From positions 1-64,000 of the forward strand of contig NZ_QDDL01000001.1 in assembly GCF_003097315.1 (NCBI RefSeq): a DNA stretch of 64,000 bases, given 5' to 3'. Source of the stretch: Pelagibaculum spongiae. GTDB taxonomy: Bacteria; Pseudomonadota; Gammaproteobacteria; Enterobacterales; Pelagibaculaceae. Under the pieces are notes generated by a model that saw only the letters and a list, made by a program, of their open reading frames with translations, did no database searches and was not told the DNA's origin. Positions 1 to 7,450 of this stretch are shown in pieces; position 1 is the stretch's first letter; every line of letters begins with the position of its first letter. The position numbers were made by a program, and so were the translations under genes.

Positions 1-61
1 GAGAAATCAAGGCAAATTTTTCACGGGTTACATCGCTGGGATAAGGCTGTCTTTCGGACAT
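1..61 (-). CDS. IS transposase, N-terminal start only (cut by window edge)
   Basis: An ATG at 59-61 on the minus strand opens a frame beginning MSERQPYPSDVTREKFALIS that runs off the left edge. A start of the type PYPSDVTxxxxALI is typical of IS5/IS4-type DDE transposases. Only about 20 residues are visible, so neither family nor completeness can be settled. The roughly 230 bases to its right (62-294) hold no gene and would contain the right end of the element; I could not fix the inverted repeat. Confidence 0.5.
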   Translation of the reverse strand, partial: MSERQPYPSDVTREKFALIS

Positions 62-294
62 CAAAGGCTGCTACATAAGTACTTTGATTGTAATTATCTC
101 ACAGCATAGAGATTCTAAACAGGTTCTTAGAAAAAGATATATATACTTACAAAACGAAGCCACCCCAATCAATTGTTTTAATTGTCAATAACCAGCTACA
201 GCAGCCTTTGCGACAAGATATATCTTTAATCAAAGGTTTTTGTTTGCAATAAAAAACAGCCTATCAAATCAACCAATCAGTTAATTACTAACAT

Positions 295-891
295 TTAATA
301 CCAATAGCCAAAACTCAGCACCTGGAAATTCAAGCTTTCGTTAGGTGTTTTCATATTGGCATTAGAATAGTGCAGCCATTTAAAATTAATTTCATACTGC
401 TGCCTACTACCAAAGCGGCTACCCGCACCTGCCATTAATTCAAAGTTGAATGACGAACTTTTATCTACTGGGGAATTAGCATTTTTTTTCAATGCCTTGC
501 CCGACATAAAACCGCCACCAACACCTGCTTCGATAAAATTATTCGATGGGCCGAAGGCTTTGGCTAGCCGTACGCTAGGCAGTAACATTAAGGCGGCAAT
601 TGAATTACTGCCATAACTGGAAGCTTTATCAGGATCAAGTGAACTGTTCCATTGATTTAGACTAGTCACCAAATGCCCTTCCAGCTGCCAACCCGAATGT
701 GCAATTGGCCACTCAACTACTTGCCACTGCAATGCTAGCCGAAGATCTTGTGCAGTAAGGCGCTTATCACCCACATTCTGACCATAACCGAGTGACAATT
801 GATCAGGAGCCAAGCTCCAAGTTTTGACTGGCAAAGCAAACCCTAGCGTAGAAAATGAACACAGCAGTAAAATAGCAATTAATCGTTGCAT
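295..891 (-). CDS. PagL-like lipid A 3-O-deacylase (acyloxyacyl hydrolase family)
   Basis: Predicted outer-membrane beta-barrel that would remove the 3-O acyl chain of lipid A. The 198-residue product starts with a signal peptide (about residues 1-19, ending GFA). Near the C-terminus it carries the PagL signature LHYSNANMKTPN, giving the catalytic His174 and Ser176. The family's catalytic Glu lies about 14 residues after the His in PagL; here the nearest Glu (185) is 11 residues after, so the triad is not fully confirmed. The protein ends in aromatic residues (FGYWY), as barrel proteins do. I chose the ATG at 891, preceded by a GAGG motif, over an upstream ATG at 915. The gene stands alone. 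Confidence 0.75.
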   Translation of the reverse strand: MQRLIAILLLCSFSTLGFALPVKTWSLAPDQLSLGYGQNVGDKRLTAQDLRLALQWQVVEWPIAHSGWQLEGHLVTSLNQWNSSLDPDKASSYGSNSIAALMLLPSVRLAKAFGPSNNFIEAGVGGGFMSGKALKKNANSPVDKSSSFNFELMAGAGSRFGSRQQYEINFKWLHYSNANMKTPNESLNFQVLSFGYWY

Positions 892-1447
892 ATACGCCTG
901 CCTCACTTGAGTCAATAATTTGACGATATACTTTTTATCGTTAATTTTGAAGAGAATCCTAATAAAAACCTTGTTTACTTCAGCCTATTTTAAAATAGAT
1001 TTAAAGCGATCTTTTAACAGATACCTTTCTACAAAAACTAGCCAGCAAAACGATTTTTTATGTCCGAAAACTACCCGTATTTTATTCCCTCACAAAAAAA
1101 ATTATAAAAAGATCATTTACGCAGTCATGTTTATTTGAGTATCGGGACGTTTCTTATTATTTCGTACTAATACTAACAATACAGTTCGGAGTGACGCAGA
1201 TTTAACCAAAAGAACTCGACCCCAGTTGGTGAGCAATCTGTCCCTGTAGAGTTCTTAGGTGAAATTATTGGTTTTCTGAGATGGTTGGCTGCATAAAACA
1301 CAGTTTTGTCCTGTGGCAGCAATAGAAGGTAAGCGCTAGCAGCATGAGGTGATAGGAGGCTGGTTGTCGACGCAGCGCTTTGACAACGTATCTTGTCAAG
1401 CTACACAACCAAAAGCTAAGCATGAAATTTCAACATTACACTGCAAT
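892..1447. other. intergenic stretch without a convincing gene
   Basis: About 550 bases between the PagL-like gene and the terminator of msrC. The one open frame (920-1138, plus) encodes a low-complexity peptide rich in Lys, Ile and Phe with no recognisable domain, and I do not call it. The right half, about 1200-1400, is less AT-rich and may be a decayed gene, but I could not reconstruct a protein. Confidence 0.5.
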
Positions 1448-1485
1448 AAAAAACGGGCTGAGTTAATAAAACCCAGCCCGTTTTT
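1448..1485 (-). terminator. rho-independent terminator of msrC
   Basis: The stem AAACGGGCTG...CAGCCCGTTT has A and T tracts on both sides, so it could act in both directions. It lies 24 bases past the msrC stop. Confidence 0.85.
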
Positions 1486-1509
1486 AGTATGTCAGAATCT
1501 ATGCGGCAA

Positions 1510-2016
1510 TTAATTCAATGCAATGGACTTGATTTGATCAACCTGTGTTGCTTGAAGGTAAATATCTAACAAACCAGCAATACCTTCGGCATCTTGCTGA
1601 TTGAACCGACCGATATTCGGGCTATCTAAATCCAGCACGCCGAGCAACTGATCATCAACGATGACTGGAACCACCAACTCAGAATTACTGGCGGCATCAC
1701 AGGCAATGTGACCTGGAAAAGCATGAACATCTTCAATCATCTGAATTTGACGGGTTTCGGCGCAAGTTCCGCACACACCTTTACCGATTGGAATTTCAAC
1801 ACAAGCTGGTTTGCCCTGAAACTGACCGAGCAGTAATTGCTGATCTCGCATCCAATAAAACCCTGCCCAATTTAAATTAGGTAACTGATCAAATAGAAAA
1901 GCAGTCAACTGAGAACTGTTGATCAAAAAATCACGATGCCCGCTCAGCAAACCTTTCAACATGGTTTGCAAATCTGAGTAATTGATTTCTTCAGACAAGG
2001 GTTTCTCCAAAAACAT
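1510..2016 (-). CDS. msrC: free methionine-(R)-sulfoxide reductase (GAF domain)
   Basis: Reduces free methionine-R-sulfoxide in the cytoplasm, repairing oxidised methionine with thioredoxin. The 168-residue single GAF domain closely resembles E. coli YebR/MsrC: NWAGFY, GKGVCGT, FPGHIACDAASNSE and GVLDLDS all appear in order. Three cysteines at 72, 82 and 106 keep the spacing of the E. coli catalytic and resolving cysteines (84, 94, 118). The frame is open up to 2079, but the extra 21 residues have no family counterpart, so I start at the ATG at 2016; neither start has a clear ribosome binding site. It is a single-gene unit. Confidence 0.9.
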   Translation of the reverse strand: MFLEKPLSEEINYSDLQTMLKGLLSGHRDFLINSSQLTAFLFDQLPNLNWAGFYWMRDQQLLLGQFQGKPACVEIPIGKGVCGTCAETRQIQMIEDVHAFPGHIACDAASNSELVVPVIVDDQLLGVLDLDSPNIGRFNQQDAEGIAGLLDIYLQATQVDQIKSIALN

Positions 2017-2136
2017 ATAAGGCGATAAAACTATTTTATAATGAACAGTCCGACTAGCCCCAAGGCTAATTGGTTCCATATGATATGCGAAACTTCTGAT
2101 ATAGCCAATTTAGAACTGCCATCAAATCGCAGGCAT

Positions 2137-2174
2137 AAAAAAACCCGCTGAAGCCATAAGCTTCAACGGGTTTC
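2137..2174 (-). terminator. terminator after tRNA-Ser
   Basis: Hairpin AACCCGCTGAAGC / GCTTCAACGGGTT with an A tract on the plus strand, that is a T tract in the direction of the tRNA. It starts 6 bases past the tRNA CCA end. Confidence 0.85.
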
Positions 2175-2179
2175 AAATG

Positions 2180-2269
2180 TGGCGGAGGGATAGGGATTTG
2201 AACCCTAGAAGGTCGTTAAACCTTGCCGGTTTTCAAGACCGGTGCTTTCAACCGCTCAGCCATCCCTCC
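2180..2269 (-). tRNA. serT: tRNA-Ser (anticodon UGA)
   Basis: A 90-nt cloverleaf with acceptor GGAGGGA / TCCCTCC, D arm GGCTGAGCGGT, anticodon stem CCGGT / ACCGG around loop CTTGAAA (anticodon TGA), a long class II variable arm, T loop GGTTCAAATCC and an encoded CCA. The long variable arm and the anticodon both indicate serine. It has its own terminator and appears to be a single-gene unit. Confidence 0.95.
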
Positions 2270-2583
2270 AGCGATGCGGCGTATCATACCCAAGCAAAAA
2301 CAAATTGCAAACTCTTTCCGCTCAACCCTTGAATCACGTGATTCTGCTACAATATAAGCCGTATAAAATACATGACTTAAATAGGGCTTATTTCGATTCA
2401 CATTAGAAAATATTAACCGTGCATTTCCTTTGATTAACCTTGCTGAAATTAAGTGACTCGCCATTAACAAATGGTGCGACACACAATTAATAAGCAAAAA
2501 TCGTGACAACGGAACAACTAGCGCTTGATTTGTCTAAAGGTGAACGAATATCCTTCTTTTTGAAATTAACACAAGGAGTGATC
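2270..2583. other. intergenic region between tRNA-Ser and yccA
   Basis: AT-rich 314-base stretch that must carry the divergent promoters of the tRNA and yccA. The yccA frame is open back to 2503, but the AAGGAG at 2573-2578 places the start at 2584. No other element was recognised. Confidence 0.5.
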
Positions 2584-3246
2584 ATGCAAGAGCAAGCTAT
2601 CTCTCATGCCGGTGGTTCAGCACTCGCTACCAACCGCGTTTTACGTAACACTTACTTTTTACTCGGTTTAACCCTGCTGTTTAGTGGCATGGTAGCTGGC
2701 GTGGCTATGGCACTTAACCTGCCTCACCCTGGCTTTATCATCACCCTGGTAGGCTTTTATGGTTTGCTGTATTTAACTCATAAAACGGCCGAATCAGCAG
2801 CCGGCATTGCCAGTGTTTTTGCTCTGACAGGCTTTATGGGTTACACCCTAGGCCCAATGATCAACATGGTGATTCAGGCTGGCGGCAGTGAAATCGTCAT
2901 GACTGCAATGGCTGGTACCGGTGCAATTTTTGTTGTGTTGTCGGCAATTGCACTGACCACCAAGAAAGATTTTAGCTTCCTTGGCAAGTTCATGATGGTT
3001 GGTTTCTTCGTACTGATTCTGGGTATGGTTGCCAATATCTTCTTGAACATTCCAGCGCTGCAATTAGCTATTTCTGCTGGTTTCATTCTGTTCTCTTCCG
3101 CTGCAATCCTCTATCAAACGGGTGAGATCATCAATGGCGGCGAGCGTAACTACATTTTGGCAACGGTGACTTTGTTTGTCTCTATCTACAACATCTTCGT
3201 TAGCCTGATGAGCATCTTGATGGCATTGAGTGGCAACGACGATTAA
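2584..3246 (+). CDS. yccA: YccA-type Bax inhibitor-1 family membrane protein
   Basis: Inner-membrane protein of the BI-1 family; in E. coli, YccA is a substrate and modulator of the FtsH protease. The 220-residue product has seven hydrophobic segments and matches E. coli YccA along its length: VLRNTYFLLGLTLLFS, LTLVGFYGL, FTGFMGYTLGPM, MVANIFLNIPALQLAIS and the C-terminal YNIFVSLMSIL. The ATG at 2584 follows AAGGAG at ideal spacing. yccA upstream of tus genes matches the order seen in other gammaproteobacteria. A terminator separates it from tusD. Confidence 0.95.
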   Translation: MQEQAISHAGGSALATNRVLRNTYFLLGLTLLFSGMVAGVAMALNLPHPGFIITLVGFYGLLYLTHKTAESAAGIASVFALTGFMGYTLGPMINMVIQAGGSEIVMTAMAGTGAIFVVLSAIALTTKKDFSFLGKFMMVGFFVLILGMVANIFLNIPALQLAISAGFILFSSAAILYQTGEIINGGERNYILATVTLFVSIYNIFVSLMSILMALSGNDD

Positions 3247-3282
3247 TCGCTAGCCCCTTCGTGCTAGTCAATTAATTTAGTC

Positions 3283-3318
3283 CAAAAGGCGTAATCGACT
3301 TCCGGTTGCGCCTTTTTT
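3283..3318 (+). terminator. terminator between yccA and tusD
   Basis: AAAAGGCG(TAA) / (TTG)CGCCTTTTTT stem with an internal loop, then a T tract. It lies 37 bases past the yccA stop. Confidence 0.7.
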
Positions 3319-3335
3319 GGTTTACAAAGCATCCT

Positions 3336-3737
3336 ATGAATACTTCATTAAGCTATACCATCGTCATTAAAGAAGCTCCTTGGCAAGGACAGCAAAGCCT
3401 TCAGGCATTGAAGTTCTGCCAAGCACTATTGGAAAAGGGCCATCATTTGGCTCGAGTGTTCTTTTATCAAGACGGTGTTCTCAACGCCTCAGCCTTACAA
3501 TGGCGACCTGCTGATGAAAACAGCATCGAGTCTCAGTGGCGCGAATTCGCCTTAAAACACCAGCTAGAATTGGCACTTTGTATTACCGGCTCATTGCGTC
3601 GCGGCATTACCGATGCAAAAGAAGCCCAGCGCAATGCTCTGCCTTCCAGCAATGTGCAGTTACCTTGGGCATTAACTGGTTTAGGTCAGTTGATTGAAGC
3701 CAGCGTTGAATCTGATCGCACAGTGAGCTTTGGCTAA
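3336..3737 (+). CDS. tusD: sulfurtransferase TusD
   Basis: Subunit of the cytoplasmic TusBCD complex, which takes persulfide sulfur from TusA and passes it to TusE for 2-thiolation of the wobble uridine by MnmA (encoded at 26552). The 133-residue protein has the DsrE-like fold signatures VFFYQDGV and the active-site segment LCITGSLRRGI, with Cys82 as sulfur carrier. The ATG at 3336 gives the normal family length. The TAA overlaps the tusC start by one base, consistent with translational coupling in tusDCB-tusE. Confidence 0.94.
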   Translation: MNTSLSYTIVIKEAPWQGQQSLQALKFCQALLEKGHHLARVFFYQDGVLNASALQWRPADENSIESQWREFALKHQLELALCITGSLRRGITDAKEAQRNALPSSNVQLPWALTGLGQLIEASVESDRTVSFG

Positions 3738-4093
3738 TGAAAAAATTCTTATTTATTCATAGCCAACCACAGCAATCGATCGAATCCCGAGAAGGTCTTG
3801 ATGCGCTAATGGTCGCTGCTGCTTTTGATCAAGACTGTAGTTTGCTATTTCTGGGCCAAGGTTTGTTGCAGCTAAAAAAACAGCAAAATGCCAAGTTAAT
3901 TGATAGCAAAGCCATTGATGGCGCATTAAAAACCCTACCCTTCTACGATGTCGAAGAAATCTACGTCGCTAGCCAAGATTTACTGCGCTTTGGTTTGACT
4001 GAGCAAGATTTATTGTTGCCAGTGAAGCTTCTCGATCAAAACCAACTCAGCACCTTTTTGACGCAATACCAGGAGGTACTGCACCTTGGCTAA
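3737..4093 (+). CDS. tusC: sulfurtransferase complex subunit TusC
   Basis: Structural DsrF-like subunit of TusBCD. The 118-residue product has the family pattern FIHSQPQQS...EGLDALMVAAAFDQ near the N-terminus and VYVASQDLLRFGL-like residues around 85-95. There is no active cysteine, as expected for TusC. The start codon shares a base with the tusD stop, and the end overlaps the tusB start by 8 bases. Confidence 0.93.
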   Translation: MKKFLFIHSQPQQSIESREGLDALMVAAAFDQDCSLLFLGQGLLQLKKQQNAKLIDSKAIDGALKTLPFYDVEEIYVASQDLLRFGLTEQDLLLPVKLLDQNQLSTFLTQYQEVLHLG

Positions 4094-4364
4094 TTGCTTG
4101 CATTTGGTTTTTGAACCCCAGGCATTGGAAAACAGCCTGCGGTGCTTTGATCAACAAGACAGTTTGGTATTAATCGGCAATGGCGTGGCTGCTGCGATTG
4201 ATCACCAGCAAAACCTACCCAGCCAGTGTTTTGTCATTGCCGATGAATTTATTGCCCGTGGCTTTGATCAATCACTTTTAACATCGGATCAAATTCAATT
4301 GATCGATATGATGCAACTGGTTGAATTAACCGAAACACACTCAAAATCGGTTAGTTGGAAATAA
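4086..4364 (+). CDS. tusB: sulfurtransferase complex subunit TusB (TTG start)
   Basis: DsrH-like third subunit of TusBCD, 92 residues. The start is a TTG at 4086 inside the end of tusC, read as M-A-N-C-L-H-L. It is supported by an AGGAGG at 4071-4076 with good spacing and by the conserved TusB opening (LHxVxxSP-like). The stop is one base from the tusE ATG. The mid-protein VLIGNGVAAAID fits the family. Confidence 0.88.
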   Translation: MANCLHLVFEPQALENSLRCFDQQDSLVLIGNGVAAAIDHQQNLPSQCFVIADEFIARGFDQSLLTSDQIQLIDMMQLVELTETHSKSVSWK

Positions 4365-4365
4365 A

Positions 4366-4698
4366 ATGACTTTATTGGTAAATCAACAGACTATCGAAAC
4401 GGATCCAGAAGGATATTTATTAGATCTAAAGATCTGGGATCAGCAGGTTGCTACAGCCATTGCCGAGCAAGAAGGCATTGCACTGACTGAAAATCACTGG
4501 GAAATCATTCATTTTATGCGTGATTTTTATCAGACTTACGATACTACGCCAGCAGTGCGCGCACTGGTAAAAGCAGTCAAAGAAAAATATGGCCCGGAAA
4601 AAGGCAGCTCCAGCTACCTGTTTAAATTATTTCCGGAAGGGCCAGCCAAGCAGGCGAGTAAATTGGCAGGATTGCCTAAACCGGCTCGTTGTTTGTAA
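4366..4698 (+). CDS. tusE: sulfur relay protein TusE (DsrC family)
   Basis: Accepts persulfide sulfur from TusD and hands it to MnmA. The 110-residue DsrC fold is complete: DPEGYL near the N-terminus, ALTxxHWEIIHFMRDFY, GSSSYLFKLFPEGPAKQASKLAGLP and the penultimate Cys109 in PARCL, which carries the persulfide. The second Cys ten residues upstream, present in dissimilatory DsrC, is absent, so this is a TusE and not a sulfite-reductase partner. It is the last gene of the tus operon. Confidence 0.95.
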   Translation: MTLLVNQQTIETDPEGYLLDLKIWDQQVATAIAEQEGIALTENHWEIIHFMRDFYQTYDTTPAVRALVKAVKEKYGPEKGSSSYLFKLFPEGPAKQASKLAGLPKPARCL

Positions 4699-4727
4699 AA
4701 CAAGTTAAATGGAAATGATTGCATGAA

Positions 4728-4813
4728 GTAGGTTTGATAAGCCGAAGGCGTAATCAGACACTTTTGGAATTTACCGCTAGATGTCTGATTTCGCTAGCGC
4801 TTATCAAACCTAC
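4728..4813. repeat. 86-bp palindromic intergenic repeat
   Basis: Imperfect inverted repeat. GTAGGTTTGATAAGC (4728-4742) pairs with GCTTATCAAACCTAC (4799-4813), and inner arms AATCAGACA / TGTCTGATT also pair. It sits between the converging tusE and glycyl-radical-enzyme genes with no T tract. Its form resembles the interspersed REP-like GTAGG...GATAAGCG elements of many gammaproteobacteria. It could fold into a long hairpin in transcripts from either side. Confidence 0.75.
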
Positions 4814-4825
4814 AAACCAACCTCC

Positions 4826-7282
4826 CTACAACATGGTCCGACTAATCACTTCATCTTGCACTTCTTTGCACAGCTCAACAAAAAAAGCACTGTAGCCAGC
4901 AACTCGTACCATTAAATCTCGATATTGCTCTGGATTTTTCTGTGCTTTTACCAAGGTTTCATTGTCCAGATAATTAAACTGCATTTGCGCATTACCCAAT
5001 ACAGACGCTGTTCTTAGCAAATTCACTAAGCCAGCCTCTCCCTGCGGCGTATCCAGCGAGCCTTTAAGTAATTTGAAGTTATGCGCCATACCTAGGCTCA
5101 TAGATTCCACATTAATTTTACTGACCGATTTAATCACTGCCGTGGGACCAAATTTGTCTGCACCCTGCGATGGACTCATTCCATCAGAAAGCGGCGCACC
5201 GGCAGCTCGGCCGTTAGGCGTTGCAGCAATCATTTCACCCAATGGGGTGTTGAATGATTGCGACAAGGTACCGTGAATCATTCGGGCAAATAACGTTTTA
5301 TGCTGGTTAATTCTTTTTTCAGTAAAATCAGTAATATCTTTTGCAATGAGATCGGCATAATCATCATCGTTGCCATATTTTGGCGCAGCCAAGCAATCTC
5401 TTTGAATTTCTTCAAACTCAGCGCCCTGCCAGTTAGCGTCCATTGCTAATTTGATTTGTTCAAGACTGTATTTCTGATCATCAAAAACCAGTTTTTTAAT
5501 CGCCGCCATACTATCAACATAAGTGCCTAATCCAGCAAAAATAGTACCCGGACCATCGTAAAGCACCGCCCCACCGTTAGTTACGTCTTTACCTTTTTCC
5601 ATGCAACCATTAACAAATAGCGACATGTAAGGCGTTGGCATAGTATCTCGCACTAACTCCTGATTAATAATGGTGCCTTTGGCAGTTAGTCGAAGAACAT
5701 GCTCGATCTGCTGCTTAACCGCTGCATCAAACTGGTCATAGGAGGTAAATGAAGATAATGGCCCGCTATCCAGCCCTTGACGACTATCACCATTTAAATT
5801 GTTTTCTGGCAAGCCATCGTAAGAGAGAATTTTACCGCGATTAAATACAAACTCGATTGCCACCGGCCACTGGGTAAAACCGCCCACAGTCCACTGGTGC
5901 AGTCGACCTGATTTTTGCGGTTCGACACAACCCATTAAGCAGTAATCTCGCGCATCATCGAAATCAAACCCTTTTCGCAACATCATTTTGATATGGGCAT
6001 CGTCAAAATGGCAGGCAGGCATACCACCACCCGCCTTCACAACATCGCTAATTTTCTTTAAATATTCGATCGGCGATTGATTGTGAATCCGGCAAGCCAA
6101 GGAAGGTTGGTAAACATTGGTTAGCCTGACCGCATCCATAACTAAATAAGTCAGTGGATTTGTCGCATCACCACCGTCACGCATTTGTCCGCCGACACAG
6201 ATATTAATAAACGGCATGTAGCCAGCAAAATAAGTGGCAGTTGCTTCCGGGGTGTACCAAACCATTTCTGAGCATTTAAGAATAAAACAGCCCATTAATT
6301 CCAGCGCTTGCTCAAGCGTTAAAGCACCAGATTCAATATCTGCCATAAAACAAGGCAAAACATACTGATCAAAGCGCCCTAGTGAAGTACTGCACTGATT
6401 TTCTTCTAATAAGAATAACGACTGAATAGTCCAGATGCTTTGCAAGGCTTCATGGAAACTTTTCGGTGGATTCGCCGGCACTCGTTCATTGATTTCAGCA
6501 ATTTTCAGCAACTCTGCCTTTCGAACAGAATTTTGCTCTTGCAGCGCCAATTCTCGTGCATGTTGGGCAACCCGCTGGGCATAAATTAAAATACCGTTAC
6601 AAGTTTCAATTGCTGCTTGGTAAAAAACTATTTTTTCCTGGGTAGCATCAGACCGGTCGGTTAATGGTACTTCGCAAGCCTTAGCTAAATATTCTTTAGC
6701 TTCAGCTTTTAATCCGCTTACACCCTTGGTAAATAATAAAATATCGTAACCCGGGCTAGTATCACCACCACCACTTGTGTGGTGATAAGAAAGATCGCTC
6801 ACATAAGCTTCTGAAGAAAACTCCCACAAGCCTGCCGCCCTGAATTTACTTTCACAGGCTTCATCAATTGAGCGGCCTTTCCAGAAAGGGAAGATTTTAT
6901 CTTTGAGGATTTTTTTATCCGCTTCAGCAATCAAGTAAGGATCTTGGGAGCGAGTGCTGATGGTCTCTAACTCATCTTCTAGCCAGCGCCATGCCGTATC
7001 CGGCGAGAAAGCGCCCGCTCTTGGCTTACCGCAAGGATGACCAACCACTAATTCATCGGGCTGAATTATCATCGGCGCTATTTCACAAGCACGCTTAAAG
7101 CCTTTTGCTCGTTGAAGATTTTTTGAAAGATCCGGGTGTTTCGCAACAATTTCGGTATAAGCAAGCGCGCGTTCAATCGTAATACTCGGCTTTACCGTTA
7201 AATAACGCTGCTTAAGCGATTTAAGCCTTTCTGGTAACGGGGTATCAAATGAAAAACCAGCCGATGAGCTTGCTTGTTGCAT
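4826..7282 (-). CDS. glycyl radical enzyme, CutC/IslA-like clade (substrate unknown)
   Basis: Oxygen-sensitive radical lyase or dehydratase. The 818-residue protein has the PFL-like N-terminal domain, the thiyl site MGCVEPQ (Cys452, base Glu454) and the C-terminal glycyl radical motif RVAGYSAFF (Gly796). GCVEPQKSGRLxQWT is shared by choline TMA-lyase (CutC) and the isethionate/sulfonate lyases (IslA, HpsG). The next residues are GGFTQWP, where CutC has a substrate-contacting Tyr; here it is Phe470. The region GGGDTSPGYD (171-180) does not match what I remember of CutC. A C-S bond lyase is thus as likely as choline lyase. No radical-SAM activase, microcompartment gene or aldehyde dehydrogenase is nearby. 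It is a single gene, separated from the porins by a terminator. Confidence 0.8.
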   Translation of the reverse strand: MQQASSSAGFSFDTPLPERLKSLKQRYLTVKPSITIERALAYTEIVAKHPDLSKNLQRAKGFKRACEIAPMIIQPDELVVGHPCGKPRAGAFSPDTAWRWLEDELETISTRSQDPYLIAEADKKILKDKIFPFWKGRSIDEACESKFRAAGLWEFSSEAYVSDLSYHHTSGGGDTSPGYDILLFTKGVSGLKAEAKEYLAKACEVPLTDRSDATQEKIVFYQAAIETCNGILIYAQRVAQHARELALQEQNSVRKAELLKIAEINERVPANPPKSFHEALQSIWTIQSLFLLEENQCSTSLGRFDQYVLPCFMADIESGALTLEQALELMGCFILKCSEMVWYTPEATATYFAGYMPFINICVGGQMRDGGDATNPLTYLVMDAVRLTNVYQPSLACRIHNQSPIEYLKKISDVVKAGGGMPACHFDDAHIKMMLRKGFDFDDARDYCLMGCVEPQKSGRLHQWTVGGFTQWPVAIEFVFNRGKILSYDGLPENNLNGDSRQGLDSGPLSSFTSYDQFDAAVKQQIEHVLRLTAKGTIINQELVRDTMPTPYMSLFVNGCMEKGKDVTNGGAVLYDGPGTIFAGLGTYVDSMAAIKKLVFDDQKYSLEQIKLAMDANWQGAEFEEIQRDCLAAPKYGNDDDYADLIAKDITDFTEKRINQHKTLFARMIHGTLSQSFNTPLGEMIAATPNGRAAGAPLSDGMSPSQGADKFGPTAVIKSVSKINVESMSLGMAHNFKLLKGSLDTPQGEAGLVNLLRTASVLGNAQMQFNYLDNETLVKAQKNPEQYRDLMVRVAGYSAFFVELCKEVQDEVISRTML

Positions 7283-7403
7283 GGTTTAATTCCAATAAAC
7301 TTAAAATCTATCACTCAAGTTTATTTAACCAACCCACTAGCCTTGATGATCTATGTCTACCAGCAATCAATCACAAAAGATTCAATTTAGAGCGATTTTA
7401 AGC

Positions 7404-7435
7404 AAAAAAAACCAGCATTATAAATGCTGGTTTTT
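7404..7435 (-). terminator. terminator of the porin/binding-protein array
   Basis: Hairpin AAACCAGCATT / AATGCTGGTTT with A7 and T5 flanks. It lies 16 bases past the stop of the last porin gene and would end its transcript before the glycyl radical enzyme gene. Confidence 0.85.
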
Positions 7436-7450
7436 AGCTTTTGATAATAA

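Noticed and set aside
920-1138. 72-codon plus-strand open frame after the pagL-like gene
   Set aside because: Low-complexity AT-rich composition, no ribosome binding site and no recognisable domain.
2216-2509. 97-codon minus-strand open frame over the tRNA
   Set aside because: It reads through the tRNA-Ser gene; the apparent MAERLKAPVLKTG stretch is the familiar translation of a tRNA, not a protein.
7283-7403. Possible FNR site upstream of the glycyl radical enzyme gene
   Set aside because: TTGATGATCTATGT matches only one half of TTGATNNNNATCAA; too weak to claim.
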